Source of the DNA: Paramyrothecium sp. XJ0827
Lineage: Eukaryota > Ascomycota > Sordariomycetes > Hypocreales > Stachybotryaceae
Assembly (NCBI GenBank): GCA_020881915.1
Contig: JAJFPB010000002.1
Location: 930,001-994,000 of the forward strand
DNA: 64,000 bases
Direction: 5' to 3'
Shown: piece after piece, positions 10,815-23,944 of the stretch
Layout: each line of letters opens with the position of its first letter
Numbering within the stretch: position 1 is the stretch's first letter
Program-made: the position numbers and the translations under genes
Notes under the pieces: generated by a model
What the model was told of the DNA's origin: nothing
Databases searched by the model: none
Seen by the model: only the letters and a program-made list of their open reading frames with translations

Positions 10815-13475
10815 TGCAAGTATTCTAAAGGTGATGGATAGGAGGATGTGTAGTCGTAGCTGGGCATGGTTGAGCAGGCGTCTTAGTAAGAAACGAAGAA
10901 ATGATTGTTCTACAGGAGTAGTGTGTATTGCATCTTATGTAGGACGGTTCATTATTGACAGGAAGCACTAATTGGTAAGTCTGCGAGAAGATGAGATGCA
11001 GGAGATCAACACATGAATGATCTACTCCAATCTAGTATTAAGCGCTAGGAGAATCCAAAAGGTTCATCTAGCTTTACGGTTCAACCTGGGTGCAGGACGT
11101 AAATCAGGTCAATCGATGAGGGAGGGGACGGTGGAAAATAAAACTGCAAAAAAAAACGAGGAGAAGATCAAAGTCAGAACAGGAAAGCCCCGTGTTCAAA
11201 GGCCCTGAAATCATTGAAGTAAAAGACCCAAAGAATGTCAATAGCCAGTAATTGCATCTGCAGTAGAGACAATCGCCTAGAAGTGCAAAAAAGGATATAA
11301 GCTGCATCAATAAGGCGCTTTGTAGCTCCAATCATATCGTGAGTGGGTTGACGATCGGACTCTTTTTTCGGTTGTATTACTGCCAACAGCCCGCCAAACC
11401 CCCCGCGACGGAAATTACCCAGCACACAAACTTGAACTTGTTACCCCAGGCCCAAGGCCAGCCAAACCCCCTTTCGGATCATCTTAATAAGATTGGGCGA
11501 CCGCCGCCGTTGACGTCAGTGGGGGACCTTACCGTGGCGCGGCAGCGTGGTGGGGGGGGCTGTTCCCAATTCGTTCGCTCGCTTTTTCTTCGGTCCCGGC
11601 GACGCGGGTTTCCCATGGCCAGATTGGGCAAAGGGGGTTTTTTTTTTTGGTGCTCGGTACAGCCGCCATTGGGGGGGATGACCATGCTTGCCTCGGGGCT
11701 ACCCCGGAGCCCGGGACTGGGCCCTACCGGACCAGTACTGGTATCTGTTGGGGCGGAATCGAGGATCGTGATCGCGATGCTAATTTCCATGCAAGCCAGG
11801 AATGGTTGTTTATTTCGCCCATGAATGACGAGGACCGTGATTATCGAGGCCCCCACCCCCACCCCTGCTCAAGTTTCCTCGATACTCACTTTGGCATGTT
11901 TGGAGACATGCGAAAACGGGCCTCTGCTCGCCTTGAATTATCCTCGGTAACACACTAGCCTTGCGAAACTGCCCGTTCATCACAAGACCTCAAACCAGCC
12001 TTGGCCGTGCGCGATTCCGTTTCGCTCTCCTGTGCTCTGTAGCTTGGTCAAATCCTCCGTCAGCACAAAAAAACCAAAAACAATAGGCACAAGCCATCCC
12101 TTCTCCTCCCCCCCTTTCTCCTCTCGCCCGGAAGGACGCCCCCATAAATAAACCGAAGCATGCCAAATACCGTAACTATCCGCTGCTTTCGCACCTTCCC
12201 AAAAAAGCATCCGTCACGATAACCATGCAGCCCGAAAACAACCAAGAAAAAAACAAAACCCTGGTTAGCTAGGCGTGACCATCCTGACGGAGAATAGAGA
12301 TGAAGACAAGCCAAGCAAAAAGGAAGGAAAAAAAGGACATCTTCTAGCTCTTTTGCATGCTTTTGCATATGTCTTTTCTTCTCTTCAATGTCCAACTACG
12401 TAGCACGCTGGGAATGAAATAGATCGGGTAACCACCTGAAAAGGAAACCCCCCCTGGCTGGGCTAGTGTGGTGCTGTCTTCTTATCCCCCCCCCTCGGAC
12501 GCTACTGCAAGCCCCCTTGGTCCGCGTGCTGGACAGAGAAACCGCCCGGCTTCCACGTTGTGGTTCTAGCGTGTTGACGGCTTCAAGCCTCCATAACGCA
12601 AGCCAAGCCCTGAGCGTCGCGGCTAGGTTGGCTTTTTTCCCACCTTGTGTTTTTCATCGACCTCCTTTTCCGAGCTCTCGTGTAAGGCCTGTCTTCACAT
12701 TGCATTCCCATGGAAGCACGTGCCGGTGGCCACTACTGTACGTCATTTGCACGAGAGATTCATGTCACGAACGGACAGTAATGCGATGAACAAGAACCCA
12801 AGTTGGCAGTCCTAATCTCATCTATCAACAGTAACCCTAAGTCGTCCATCTCCTGGCGTGTTCATGTCTACCTGAACAGCCTGGGTCCGTGGGTATCCAG
12901 TAGCACATCAGTGCAACCTAAGTGTAGTTCATTTCCATAACGCCGTGGTAAATGCAGTCCCAAGTCAGGGTGTGCCCGATGCATGTGAAGTCCATCTTCT
13001 TTTCGTGGGCACGTGTCGCCGAATCCTGCGTCCCTTGCTCTAGGAAGCAAAGGTTCTCCAGGTCGGGCATGCCAACCCATGCCTCGTCGCAATGCATTCC
13101 CAGCAAGACAACCGGCAATCCCATGCAGTATTCCATCCATGATCCAAAAGCAGACCAGAAAAACAAAACAAACGCCGTTAACACCCGTGTCTTCTCTTGG
13201 AGATATTTATCGTACAATTGTAGCTGTGAAAGTGCGACATCAAGGCTCGCCGTGGCAAAGTCGCAATGTGAGGGAACATATAAACAAAAGTGAGGGCACT
13301 CAAGATGTGCGGGTATCATGCCCCCAGTCGAGGGCGTCTAATGCAGACCATTGGGTGTTGTGGTCAAGCACGTGTCGACCATATCGTCCAAAGGGATTCG
13401 AGTTGTAGGTTTGGCGAAGAATTAAAATACCGAATCATCCCATGGTGAAGATCGAATCGATGTGTCGCCAGGCGG
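10815..13475. other. Long intergenic region between convergent TRS130 and SLO1-like genes
   Basis: About 2.7 kb between two 3' ends. It contains homopolymer tracts (a G run near 11552 and a T run at about 11638-11648) and scattered short open frames of 60-160 codons. These lack domains, introns in register or signal peptides. I see no supportable gene. Confidence 0.55.
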
Positions 13476-14006
13476 TTATTTCTTGCCCTTACTGCTAGAG
13501 GCAGTGATCTTGCTCGTACTCATCAAGTCGCCAATATACTTTTGCAAGAATTTGTTGTTGTTGTCGAGTTTGTCGTGCTCTTCGCGAACAGCCTCGATGC
13601 GGTTGAAGATTGTCAGGAGAGAATCCTGGAGGGCCTTGGCGTGCCTGTAGCGAGTTAGAGTTTGAGCACGCGTGGAATCTACAGGAGCATCTACTAACCT
13701 TCTCAGCTCTTCGCGCGCTTCCTTGCCCAGCTTGTCAATGTCCTCGCTTGTGCGGCGCGGGCTCATGGACCTGACGTCATCCGGGCCATAGTAGGAGTCG
13801 ACGGGGCCGACAGCAGAACTGTCGCGCGGCACAACCATCGGGCCGCTGCTCCGTCGACTGGGCAGTCTCGGGCGGGTAGGGATGGGTTGGACAATGTGAT
13901 CGTCGTCATGCTGGTCAGACGGCGTCGTCGAGGAAGAGGAATCCGAGCGCTCAATGGGGTGAGGCTGACTCGAGAACTGCGCCGAAGGGTCATGTATTTC
14001 AGACAT
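13476..14006 (-). CDS. SCOCO-family short coiled-coil protein (SLO1-like)
   Basis: Small coiled-coil protein of the DUF2205/SCOC family, which in animals and yeast associates with Golgi Arl GTPases. Exons are 13699-14006 and 13476-13644, giving 158 residues; the 54-base intron (gttagt..ctacag) preserves the frame, so retaining it would add 18 residues without a stop. The first ~100 residues are Ser/Pro-rich and look disordered. The last ~55 form a heptad-rich helix ending L-Q-K-Y-I-G-D-L-M-S-T-S, closely matching the conserved end of SCOC. The start is set at M-S-E-I-H-D-P; an upstream ATG at 14084 is in frame but lies in leader-like sequence. Confidence 0.8.
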   Translation of the reverse strand: MSEIHDPSAQFSSQPHPIERSDSSSSTTPSDQHDDDHIVQPIPTRPRLPSRRSSGPMVVPRDSSAVGPVDSYYGPDDVRSMSPRRTSEDIDKLGKEAREELRRLVDAPVDSTRAQTLTRYRHAKALQDSLLTIFNRIEAVREEHDKLDNNNKFLQKYIGDLMSTSKITASSSKGKK

Positions 14007-14710
14007 TGTAGTCGTATGTTTTTCGGCAAGTATGGGCAACTCGAGACGTATGGATGGATGCGAATGCAAGGGATCGCCTAGCAAAGGTTCGGGGTGTTAT
14101 GGGCACCGGGAGGGTAATGGGACAACCTAGTCGACGACGTCGGCGTGGGTGGGAGAAGAATCGGGAACAAGGTCGCCTTTTTGAAAGAACTCGACTGGCA
14201 AGGAAGAGGCGTGTCGCAAAAGGCCGCGTCAGGCAGTCGGCGGGGGTTCAGAGGGTCGTCGGGACGGTCTCGTGAGATGAGGGAGTAGCAATAACAGTAC
14301 AGAACCTGCTGTCGGAAAGAATCCCGAGGTTGAAATGTAGAAAAAGGCGGAAGGACGAGAGGCACGAGGCCAGTAGTAGGAAAATAGCTTTGGAAGATCG
14401 AGGCGCAAGCTGCAATGAGCAGTACCTGTTGGAAGGCGGTTTGTCTTCTCGCGGGGGGAGGTTGAGGACGAGAAGACACAAAAATGGCGAGATGGGAAGC
14501 GCAGGCGGAGGAGGGCAGGCTGGATAGAAGAAGGGGAGGAGAAAGAGGAGCCAGGCCAGACCAGGCCAGGCCAGAGGGTCACCAGTAGTCCAGTAAGAGG
14601 TACAGGCATGGTAGGCAGTGGGCGGTGGTGGGCAGGGCAAAAGGCGCTAGTGGGGAGGGTGTGGGACAAGGCGTGGGTACAAGGTATCTGGTCGTAGCGC
14701 GGATGGTGGA

Positions 14711-14755
14711 GCAGCCCCAGCCCCAGCCCCAGCACCAGTACCAGCACCAGCACCC
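14711..14755 (+). repeat. CCCAG/ACCAG short tandem repeat
   Basis: Three CCCCAG-like units are followed by four to five ACCAG/TACCAG units. This is a compound microsatellite within the gene-free region, upstream of the SLO1-like gene. Confidence 0.75.
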
Positions 14756-14867
14756 GCGCAGCACAAGTACCCGTACCAGTGCCATTGCTGCGCTGTACCC
14801 TGCGGTACCGCTACCAGAACCAGCGATCGCTTGTGACCCCGTCCAAGGCAGGGCCAAGAACGTTGGT

Positions 14868-14888
14868 TTTTCTTCTTCTTCTTCTTTT
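14868..14888 (+). repeat. CTT-repeat pyrimidine tract
   Basis: About six TTC units on the plus strand, giving a pure pyrimidine run; on the minus strand it is a GAA repeat. Confidence 0.7.
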
Positions 14889-15284
14889 CCCGTTCTTGTA
14901 GGTTATTTCTCTCGTGATTTCGCATCATGGTTATTTGTGGTTTTTTTGTGGAGAGGCACGGCTAAGTGTGGCGGCAAGTGGACGGCTTGCAATGTATGTT
15001 GGCCACAAGAGACGCAGAAGACGTCCTTCGCTTTCAAGCTCTGCATCACACACAAACACACAAACCGGACACCAAAAAAGAGGAGATCAGCGAGGATGAG
15101 GGGGGCAAAAGGAAGTGGGAATCAGCAGGCAGGCAGACCGACAAGCAGGCCGTCAGTGTGTCGTGTGTGGGAGCAAGACGAGGATGAGCTGCGCTGCTGA
15201 AAGTGGGACAGCGAGGGAATTCCGATTGTCGTCGAGTTTCAAAACGGGGGCGTTTCTTTTCCCTGCCCATCACTCCCGCCTGTG

Positions 15285-15354
15285 TTGGTGCCGGTGCCGG
15301 TGCCGGTACCAGTACCAGTCCTAACACAAGACCCAATACCAATACCAATACCAG
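15285..15354 (+). repeat. GGTGCC and ACCAATA short tandem repeats
   Basis: Four GGTGCC/GGTACC-type units are followed by ACCAGT units, and after a short gap by ACCAAT units. It resembles the repeat tract at 14.7 kb in using CCAG/CCGG cores. Confidence 0.7.
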
Positions 15355-18300
15355 TTGTCACAGTTGCCTGTGCTTCTTCCTGCGTCTGCATTGCGCCGCG
15401 CTGCACTGGGTCTGTCCTGTCATATCTGTCTGGTCGTCTTTGGGGGCCAGGTGACCCCTCTGCTGCAGCGCTAAATCGCCAGGCAGCGTTTATTAATTAA
15501 GGTACCTTTCCTTGGGAAGCTCGAGCCGCTAAGGCAAGGTACAGCTTCACCTCGCACCCCCTCGGAATCAAACTGTCGCCGCAAATATCACCTGGTGGGA
15601 CTTTGAACTTGGCGCGCGACAGGCGAAAATCTGGGACATGCAAGGCAAGGCATGGAACCGTACGATACGGTACTTGGCCGACAGTCACCCGTAGAAGCAT
15701 AGACCGTGACGGGAACTGTGCGGTCTACTGTTGTCGAGCTCCAGCTATGACGTCGTAACGGAGCTCGTTGCTGCTGATCCAAACGTCACAGGGAGAGCAG
15801 GGGGTAGGAAAAGGGAAAAAAAGCACAGCCTACGAGTTCAACTCAACCAGCCATTCCCTGCAAGCTGCCAATTGCCGACGCAGCAGCAGTTTTGTACAGA
15901 AACGACACAATCACCACGACCAGTCATAAGAAAAACACGCCAACAATATCCAGACCCATGTATTGTCCGTGGATGTGCTTCGTTTCTTCTCGTTTCTCTC
16001 CCCATTCCTCGACACACCCACGCAAGTAGCAAACGGAAAGATGGACAAAAGGAAATGCGATGGGGGGCCTTGGCGCACGGTTACGGCTCTGCCTTGTTTC
16101 TAGTCAACGGTGGCGTCGGAACGAATTGGTATTCTAGAAGTGCCGCCGTTTGGGCGTTTTACGCGAGTCAATCCGGCTTTTGTCCCTTTCTTTTTTTTCT
16201 TTTTCTCTTTTTTCTTCCCAAATCGAAACACTAGCAAGGGATGTGCATGCGCCATTCGGCATGCTTCGGCCCTGGTCGTTTCTGCAGCGTGTCAAATGGC
16301 AAAGATGTTCGGGCGGTTTTGCTACGCCGGGCGCCAGCCCGATGGGGCCCCCCCCTCGTCGGATGACTGTAATTGCCTGGCTAGACCCTGAACTCGGCGC
16401 ATCGGAAGATGCACCCCAGGATTTATGCCTCCCTCTTCGGGGCGTGGATGGGCGTAAGTTCGTTGGCTGGTATTGACATCCGAAAGACGACGTGCCATCG
16501 ATGTGGTGGCCTGGCCGCAATCGAGATCAATGCCATCATACTCCGTTTCGTGGGCCTATTCGCAAGGTAATGAGCAAGCATTCGGCAGTGCTGATGGACA
16601 CAGATCTGCGTTATTGAGTGGGCTTCACCGACATTGGCACACTGTATTGTCCTTGACTTTGCCCTCCGCTGTGGAAAGATGCCTGCGCTCTTGTACCCCT
16701 ATTAACACAAGTCATGTAGGGGCGTCAACATTTGTTACATGACACGCTGTGGCAATTGCTCGTAACGGGTTCGTGACGCCATCCCGAGCCGCACCCTGAG
16801 CGCAACGGGCCCCTTGCCTTGTCCCGTTTCCGTCTTCTCCATCCCCGCCCGCCCGTCTGTGGTGCGCTCACAGATACTGTGGACGGTTCCGGCTAGGACA
16901 AGGGGGACTTCAGGAGACTCAATCAAGGCTGCCTTGCTGATCGACGCCGTCGTCTTCCCAGTCTCTCATGCTTGCCTCCAATTTTCCCGATGCCAGACAC
17001 CACAGTAGCCCGGGTAGGTAACCTGGACGACAAAAAACGAGCGTTTGCCAGATAGGGCTGAGCTCTTTCCCGCGCCCTTCCCAAAGCGGATGTGGTACTC
17101 AAGTGTTCGCAAGTCGCTGGGTCGGCGAGATGCAGGGCTGCTAAGGGCCCCCGGAGCCTAGTCTGGTTGCCGTGGTATTTTGGGGCTCCCAGCGCACGCT
17201 ACAGAGTTGCAGTGGACAATGCAGTGGGAATGGGGGATGGCAGAGGTACGGTAGTCTACCGTAGTTGTTGGGGGTTTTCCAAAAGGAGACCGACCTTGCA
17301 GCGGTCCACCATGCGCTGCACCCTGGGCGCGGCGCGGGTCGTTCCAAAAGCGCTCCCTGGAGGGATGGATAAATCCCCTGCACTCCGTGGCATATAGTAC
17401 TGCACTGCACCCTACTCCGCAGCGCGCTCACTACTCCTGGCTTTGGCTCGCCTTAAGGTCCCTTACAGCGAGCACCCACGCAGCCAAAGCTGGGCCCCGT
17501 CCAGAAATGTACATGTACCTCTACTTCCTGCAACGTCGCCTACCCTTTTTCGACATCCCGCCCTTGCCTGCGGGTACCTTCCTTCCTGCTTAGCGTGCTC
17601 CAACGCCCTAGTCACCTGCATCCACCCAGGCCATCACCTTTTCCGCTTCCCACAGCCATTTCCACATCTCACGATACCTGCACTTTCCCATCTGTCCAAA
17701 AAGGGGACCCCCCCCCAGCCCACCTGCACGAGGAGGGGCCGCGATCTGCCTGGTCAGGTCTCTGCATGCCCATCGAAATTCGCTTGTGTCTACGGGTGTC
17801 TGTTTCTCCCTCCCATGTCGTTCTGACCATTTTCGGCGCCATGGGGGTCGTTTGCTGTATGCGCGGTATCATCATCAGGTTTGACCGCTTTGCCCCCTCC
17901 ACTCGGATCGTCTCTTACGGGCCAAGATGGAAAATCCATACACTTTCTTCGACCAACAAGTTTCTCATTTCCCTCACGTCTGCGCTGATCGCGCTTCCCT
18001 CCCAATCACCGGCCGGACAAGAGGCTTGGCTGTGTGGGCTTCACCAATAGTCATCCAACGGTCAAGTCCACCGTCCCCCCCTAGACTCGCCAACCCCTTC
18101 GCGGCCACAAACGGACAGGACACAGGGTCCCCCTTCAGGGCCGCCAGCGATCCATACTGTCAGTCTACCTAGAGCTAGTGCCGGCCCGTCAGCTGGAAGG
18201 GTGTGTGGGCTGCACGGTTGCGGAAAGGGATGCCTGTAACGGAGCAATCTGCAATTTCACCATGAGGCTAGGAAATGGGGAAAACGCGAAAGTCGCCCGC

Positions 18301-21300
18301 CCTTGGCCCTCGCTGCGTCCTGCCAGCGCCAGTCTGACCAGTCTGACCTCCCTCTCCGTTTCTGCCTGTGTTTGGTTGGCGCTTCAGGACACAACCTCGA
18401 ATTGTGAGAAACACGGTCCGTCCAACCAGCGAGCCCACCATGCCGAAAGAGGGAATACCACGAGCTGCTCAACAAGGGTTCAACGCCTTCCTGATGTCAT
18501 GGATCGGCGCCTTGCCGTTTCCATGTTCCTCACCATTTCCGGGCTTGGACCCTCGAAGACCGGCACTCACCCTTCTTTTCTTGCCATTGGCAATGCTGTT
18601 CTGTACAGAGTAGCATGTCGGACAGGTCTACTTTTCACCCCTACTGCCTGCCCTACTGCGAGTTACTACCACCCTGGGCATCGCGCCCTCGTACGCCCAG
18701 CAGAATGCCCCGCAGGCTCTCCGTTGACCACATGACAGAGACTGTCTTGCTTCGCCTTCAAAGCTGCCGCCCCATTTGCCTCACCAGCCTCACCATAGTA
18801 GGGGTCGACGGTGGCTACACCTTTGTCATACGGATACGGAGCCAGTCAACCAGATCGTGCCGTGTAACTAGCCCATGGGCCTCTCGTGAAGCCATGTTGA
18901 CGCACTCATACCGCAAACCAGTCTCGTGTACAGAGTACGATGCGGTACGAGTCTCAAACAAGTCTGCCAACCAATGTCGGAACATCTCCGGCCCTCTCCG
19001 CTTCGCCAAGTGATCATCGCTACTTCTGACGGTGACCATTTCAGCCAGCCCCCAGTTTCGTCCTTGAAGGAATGACGTCCGAATTTTGATGGGCGCTGCT
19101 TCTATCCGTTGGGCCGTTTGCCACAAGTGTCCGGCTCCGCGCTTCGCCCAGACATACCGTTTCGCAAACCCTAGTCTTTCTCACCGAGAAGGATGATCTT
19201 TTACTCATTCATGGTTCCCACCCCGTTCCCACCGCCGAGTTTTGTAACGTGAGATGCCGGAGTTTGAAGTCCAAATCAATGACAACTTTATTCACGAACA
19301 TCTTCACCATCCTCGGGTCTTATCTTCCCGGCCGGCCTGCGTAATGCGAAGCGATCGTATCTTGTAAGCTCCGGATGGGCACTTGGCGCACCCACGTCAT
19401 CTTGGCCCCTCCAGTCATATGTTGTGGCACCGTTCGTAAATGCCTGCCGTTTCGCGTTTTATGTTGGCTGCCTGTTTTACAGCCTTCCATTGGGCTCTGA
19501 CGACCAGACACGGTTGGCGACACATTCAACGGTACGTGATGGGTTGCATGGAGTCATGCTCATTCCTCTACGTTACTCTGCCCTATCCGTCTTCGACCCC
19601 CACTCGAGCTACTCCTTATTCGAGCACCGTTTTCCTGTTTTTCTGTCTCAGCTGAAGACGATCGCCGTGGCCGCCGTTGTCGTCGCTGACCATTCCATAC
19701 CAATACTCCGACACGGTCCGATGTTGACAGCCCCAGATTTCAAGTGCACACATCCTTGCAAAAACCCTTTCCCAGCGTCCTCCACTGTGGTTCCTAGCCC
19801 GGCCTGGCGGAGATTTTGTCATTGAATGATCATTTGATCCGGCAGCGTGCTCTCTGTAACTGGTTCCATCGCAGATCGGGCGCTCGTATGATTTAGGTCC
19901 CAATCCGTTGATCAAGTTCCAAGGCGACACTTTGTTCAGGAAGCGACCATGCAAGGGACTGCATCGTTAGACCTGGCACCCTGCGCTGCGGACTCTTTTT
20001 GCGCCCACCGTCCCGGAAAAAGAAAACAATTTCGGCGGATTATCTCCTCAAATCACCCAGCTCACACCTGTCTTGCAGCTCTAGGCGACAGACAACCTAG
20101 CCCACCAGGACGGCTCAACAATCCACCCCGTTTTCCAGCTGCTCGTGAATGGAAGGTTAAGCTGTCATTTTGAGATGCCACAGAGAAGAAGACCCCCACA
20201 TATGCTTCACCGCTTCTTTCATTCCAGAATAAAAACGACCACTGGTTAGCTCAGCTCTCTATGTGTGCGCCTCCATTAGTTAGCCCGCGTGACGTGCCTC
20301 GTGGCACCTTCTGCGAACAACGGGGCTCTCTTCGGCAGGCACCATCAGTTCATGTTGATAGTAGCCTGCAGGAGGTCCCTTGATGCTTCGAAGATCGCGA
20401 CCCTCGTGGCACAGGGCCCGCAACAGCCTCTTACCCTGAGTGAAATCGTTGCGCTTTCTGAACCCCACAATTCCCACCGTTGACAGAGGAAAACAGGATC
20501 CCACTACTAGTCGGAAGTGGGCGCCGCAGGGCCACAGCTTTGTCGTCCCACTACGCCTTATCAGGACCAGGTTGTCGAGATGGGGCTTATGGGTACCCTC
20601 TTCCTTGAGCTTCACTGGTCGAATGTCTTGACAAGAATCGTGACGACCATAGGCGATGGGTGAGTCGAGGTTCTCCTCTCAGCTAGAGCTTGGCGGCTTC
20701 TTTACTGTCTCAAACTTCACAATTTTCAGCCAACCCAAATCCGCGGGATGTGAGACTTTGATCTCCATCTTTTGGAGTCCTTAGGACAGATGGGCATCTC
20801 TGAATGTCCCTACTGAGTCGCATATTCCCAGAACCCCTTTTCAAGATATTCTCCCCGCGGGCAAGCAACGTGGGATGACTGCGAATTGACACGCCCTAGG
20901 TGCCCTACATCGCAATCTGAGCAAATTCCATGGTCTATTAGATCGCGATCCCACATTGACTCAGCTAGCAGTGAGTCGCTTAGTGGCTGCAGGGTTCGAT
21001 CCGGCGTTCCTCAATGCCTTGAATGAGAGAAAGCCATTGTCCTATATAGGACATGATGAGGAGTCGGCCATGGGCTTCAAATGTCGCAATTGGATGGATG
21101 TTCTTGGCAGGCTGAGAGGGATTTGCTCCGCGTTGGAAGCCAATACCGCCCTGCTGACCACAGGCGTTGTTATAACCCTTGCGGTCAATCCACCTTCTAC
21201 GTACAGAACCCTGGTGGAAATCTTTGGAAGAAACCTGTATTGATTGAAAATGTCCGGAGACTTGTGGAACAGATGCTGCAGATCTTGATTGAGATGCCGT

Positions 21301-22380
21301 CAATGACAATGGCCATGCACGCCTTACCCCCTCATTCAACCTCATCATTCACGGGGCCATTCCTTCAATTGACTGATCCCGGTGACTCTGCCTCATTTGG
21401 GGAGGGATCTACAGCTTGACAGTCATGATCTTCACCAAGTTAGCCCATTTCGAGCTTTGCCTTGCGGGTAAACTGACATCGAGGACTTGTTTCCTCCCGG
21501 TCTAGCAAGCCCTTTTATTCTTGCTTCCAAGTCCATTGTCGGGGTAATCGTTTGCATGTCCAGCCTGAATGGTGCACATTGGCGTTGCACGGCAAGATCG
21601 ATTATCTGCGTCGTGGTTGAGAGGGAGCGGTGTGTGCAGGCTATTTGGATGAAGAACAGAGTATTGTCGATCCTTTACCTTAGTTCTCCAAAACAAATGT
21701 CTTTCGGAGCAGGCTCCGACATAATTGTTCCACTGAAAGCAGTTGGTGCAATCCGAACCCCTGAAAAAGGCACTTTTGAGGCAAATCTCAAAGAGCACAA
21801 TTCTGATGCCGAGGACTTAGCACACCATCCTGGAGAAAGGGCCTTCGGTTACGGACCGCATTACGCGAGCTCGTCCGCCTCGTGGCTTGTTCCGTCAAGC
21901 CGAAACGCCAAGGAGAAGGGAGAAGACTCGGCGTGCGCTAGGGAGGATTCCAAGGCGCATGAGAACGGGTCCGGGGCCGAGCACAATGCCATGATCGAAG
22001 TTGAGGAGGCACCCAAACGGGGAGCTCATATACTGTCCAAATTCGAATTTTGTTTCATGAAGAATAAACAATAGAAAATTGCTGTTCGTTGAACTGAAGG
22101 CCACGCTGAGGGGAGCAGACGCTCTAGTTCTCACGAGCGAGCGGTTGTGAGTTCTTACCCTGAACTTGACCCCAAGCGTGGCTGCAGACATGTCGAATCT
22201 TTGAACCCTCTGCCCATGAGCTCAACCTGCACTGTGGCGTCGCAACGTTAGGCACAGCTGCATTAAATAATGTTTTGGTACAGGACTACGTTGTCTTGTC
22301 CCGTGGGCGGCAACAGGTTGTTGATGCACTCGCATGCTGCCTACGCTTGAAGATATCCCTTCCGGAAAGCTGGAAGCACG

Positions 22381-23472
22381 TTAGCCGTAGATAGTCCTTG
22401 GAGTCAGAGTTTGGGAGAACGCACCTCCAGGCAGTAGAGCCGCCGCGTACATCACTTGTGATATCGGCCGAAGGTCGTCTTCGGTGGACCGCTGCAGATG
22501 GTTTTCCCAGAACTCGAGAAGCGACGCCACCTTGGCCCGTAAGTGTTCGTCTGCCTCCACGCAGGAAATGCCTAAGCAGGCTCCAAACTCCCTGAAGGCA
22601 AGCCGCTGGGACGCGTTCCGACGCAGCAGCCTTGAGTCTGGTTCTAGCATGTCCTTGGCCAGCTCCAAAGCGTCCCCAATGAAGCTGGTGGTCCAGGGCT
22701 CCTCGGGGAAGAAATGACACATCCATAGCCCCATTCCAAGGTCTAGGAAATCCCCGCTGGGCGTTTGTTTGCCTTCGTCTTGCATCACCTGGGTGTAGTC
22801 GGCGATTTCCTTCTCCAGGGGAGGCTCTTCCGTGGGGCTTTGGACTGCGGCAGTGGTCTGGAGCAGCTTGAAGACGACGTACCCGGTGGCAGCGTCGAGG
22901 TGGCCCTTTGACGGCACGAGGATGCTGCTCATGTCCATGGAGATCTTCCACACCATGCGCAAGCCCCCGGATGGTCGGGGAAAGACAAAACGCGGGTGGA
23001 TGGACCGGGCAAGCTGCACCGCGAGCTCGTTGTAGACGGGGTCGCTGGCGGCAAGGGACAGCCGGTTGAGCGCGAACATCCACAACGTCAAGTAATGATG
23101 GTACTGGCCATCAGCGTCGCTACCAGTCGCGGAGGTCTTGCCGATTCGCAGACCGCCTCTCAGCGGCTCGTCGTCCGTGGCGCCGGCGAGCCGAGACGCG
23201 CCGTCGCGGGTGCGACCGAGCACGTCGTGGACGGTCTGGACGAGCTGCACCGCGAGGGTGAGATAGAGTGGTGACGATGTCTCCTTGTAGAGTGTGAGGA
23301 AGTTGATGACGCCGAAGGCATCCGTCCAGAGATAACGGCCGCGGTGGCCGCCGGCGCCGGGATCTTCGGGCGGAGACCATGCCGCGGCCTGGCCGGGGCT
23401 AAGAGTGTCGAACGGCCCGTAGACAGCCTTCATGGCCTTGGTGAAGCGGGCGAGTACGTCCGAGCTTGCCAT
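22381..23472 (-). CDS. Six-hairpin glycosidase-like protein, function unknown
   Basis: Intronless frame of 363 residues from M-A-S-S-D-V-L-A-R-F at 23472; the frame stays open 98 codons further upstream, but that part looks non-coding. There is no signal peptide, so it is probably cytosolic. It is helix-rich with aromatic motifs such as R-Y-L-W-T-D-A-F-G-V, Q-Y-H-H-Y-L-T-L-W-M and L-D-L-G-M-G-L-W-M, spaced like successive helical hairpins of an (alpha/alpha)6 barrel. I recognise the general look of uncharacterised fungal and bacterial six-hairpin proteins but cannot name a substrate. It is divergent from the erythromycin-esterase-like gene. Confidence 0.75.
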   Translation of the reverse strand: MASSDVLARFTKAMKAVYGPFDTLSPGQAAAWSPPEDPGAGGHRGRYLWTDAFGVINFLTLYKETSSPLYLTLAVQLVQTVHDVLGRTRDGASRLAGATDDEPLRGGLRIGKTSATGSDADGQYHHYLTLWMFALNRLSLAASDPVYNELAVQLARSIHPRFVFPRPSGGLRMVWKISMDMSSILVPSKGHLDAATGYVVFKLLQTTAAVQSPTEEPPLEKEIADYTQVMQDEGKQTPSGDFLDLGMGLWMCHFFPEEPWTTSFIGDALELAKDMLEPDSRLLRRNASQRLAFREFGACLGISCVEADEHLRAKVASLLEFWENHLQRSTEDDLRPISQVMYAAALLPGGAFSQTLTPRTIYG

Positions 23473-23944
23473 GGTTGCGAAGCGGCAACTGCTGGGTTTG
23501 TACTGTGCCTTCACTGAGTAGATTCGCTTGGTTGCTTCGCGATCTGTGACTACTTGTGATGATGGTCGGACGAGGTGAACAAAATGAGATCGATTCGAGT
23601 CCCACCTGGACATCAAGTTGAAGGGCACACGTCTACACGACCGGGTGTTCATTTGCCCATCTAATGTTAGGGAATGAAGGAAAATCGCAATTGTTGAGCA
23701 AAGATTCCTATTGAGTTCATGCGAAATGATCATTGGAACGTCATTGGTTCCCGTCCATGAGCGCACAGTTTGACGGCGAACAGATCTAACTGGGCCGTTG
23801 GCGGGATGATGTCAAGAATGATGGCATGTATCCCACCTAAAGTATATCGCAAATCAACTCGGATGATTTCCATATTGCCACTGAAATGTATTCGGAAACT
23901 GCAAACTTCATCAATGGATTGTCGACATTTCATGTTTTGATCGA
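23473..23944. promoter_or_regulatory. Divergent promoter region
   Basis: The 472 bases between the glycosidase-like gene (minus) and the esterase-like gene (plus) must hold both promoters. No clear TATA or known operator was recognised. Confidence 0.45.

Larger units (their letters stand above)
14007..22380. other. 8.4 kb region without a convincing gene
   Basis: Lies upstream of the SLO1-like gene and downstream of the glycosidase-like gene. It holds several open frames of 100-195 codons, but none shows a domain, transmembrane pattern, signal peptide or in-phase splicing. CT-rich runs, G-runs and short tandem repeats are common. It could be a long promoter or UTR, or encode non-coding RNA; I cannot tell which. 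Confidence 0.5.

Noticed and set aside
12918..13319. 133-codon minus-strand frame with a hydrophobic stretch
   Set aside because: A single hydrophobic segment, no family, and located in the 3' region between convergent genes.
14711..15354. Short repeats considered as a CRISPR-like or regulatory array
   Set aside because: Units are 5-7 bases with no spacers; simple microsatellites in a fungal genome.
18178..18735. 185-codon plus-strand frame
   Set aside because: Lies in a CT-rich non-coding stretch; the product is Ser/Pro/Arg-rich with no recognisable feature.
21487..22074. 195-codon plus-strand frame
   Set aside because: No domain, signal peptide or splice support; amino-acid use looks random.
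22286..23083. 265-codon minus-strand frame
   Set aside because: Overlaps the glycosidase-like gene in another frame; Arg/Pro/His-rich product typical of a shadow.
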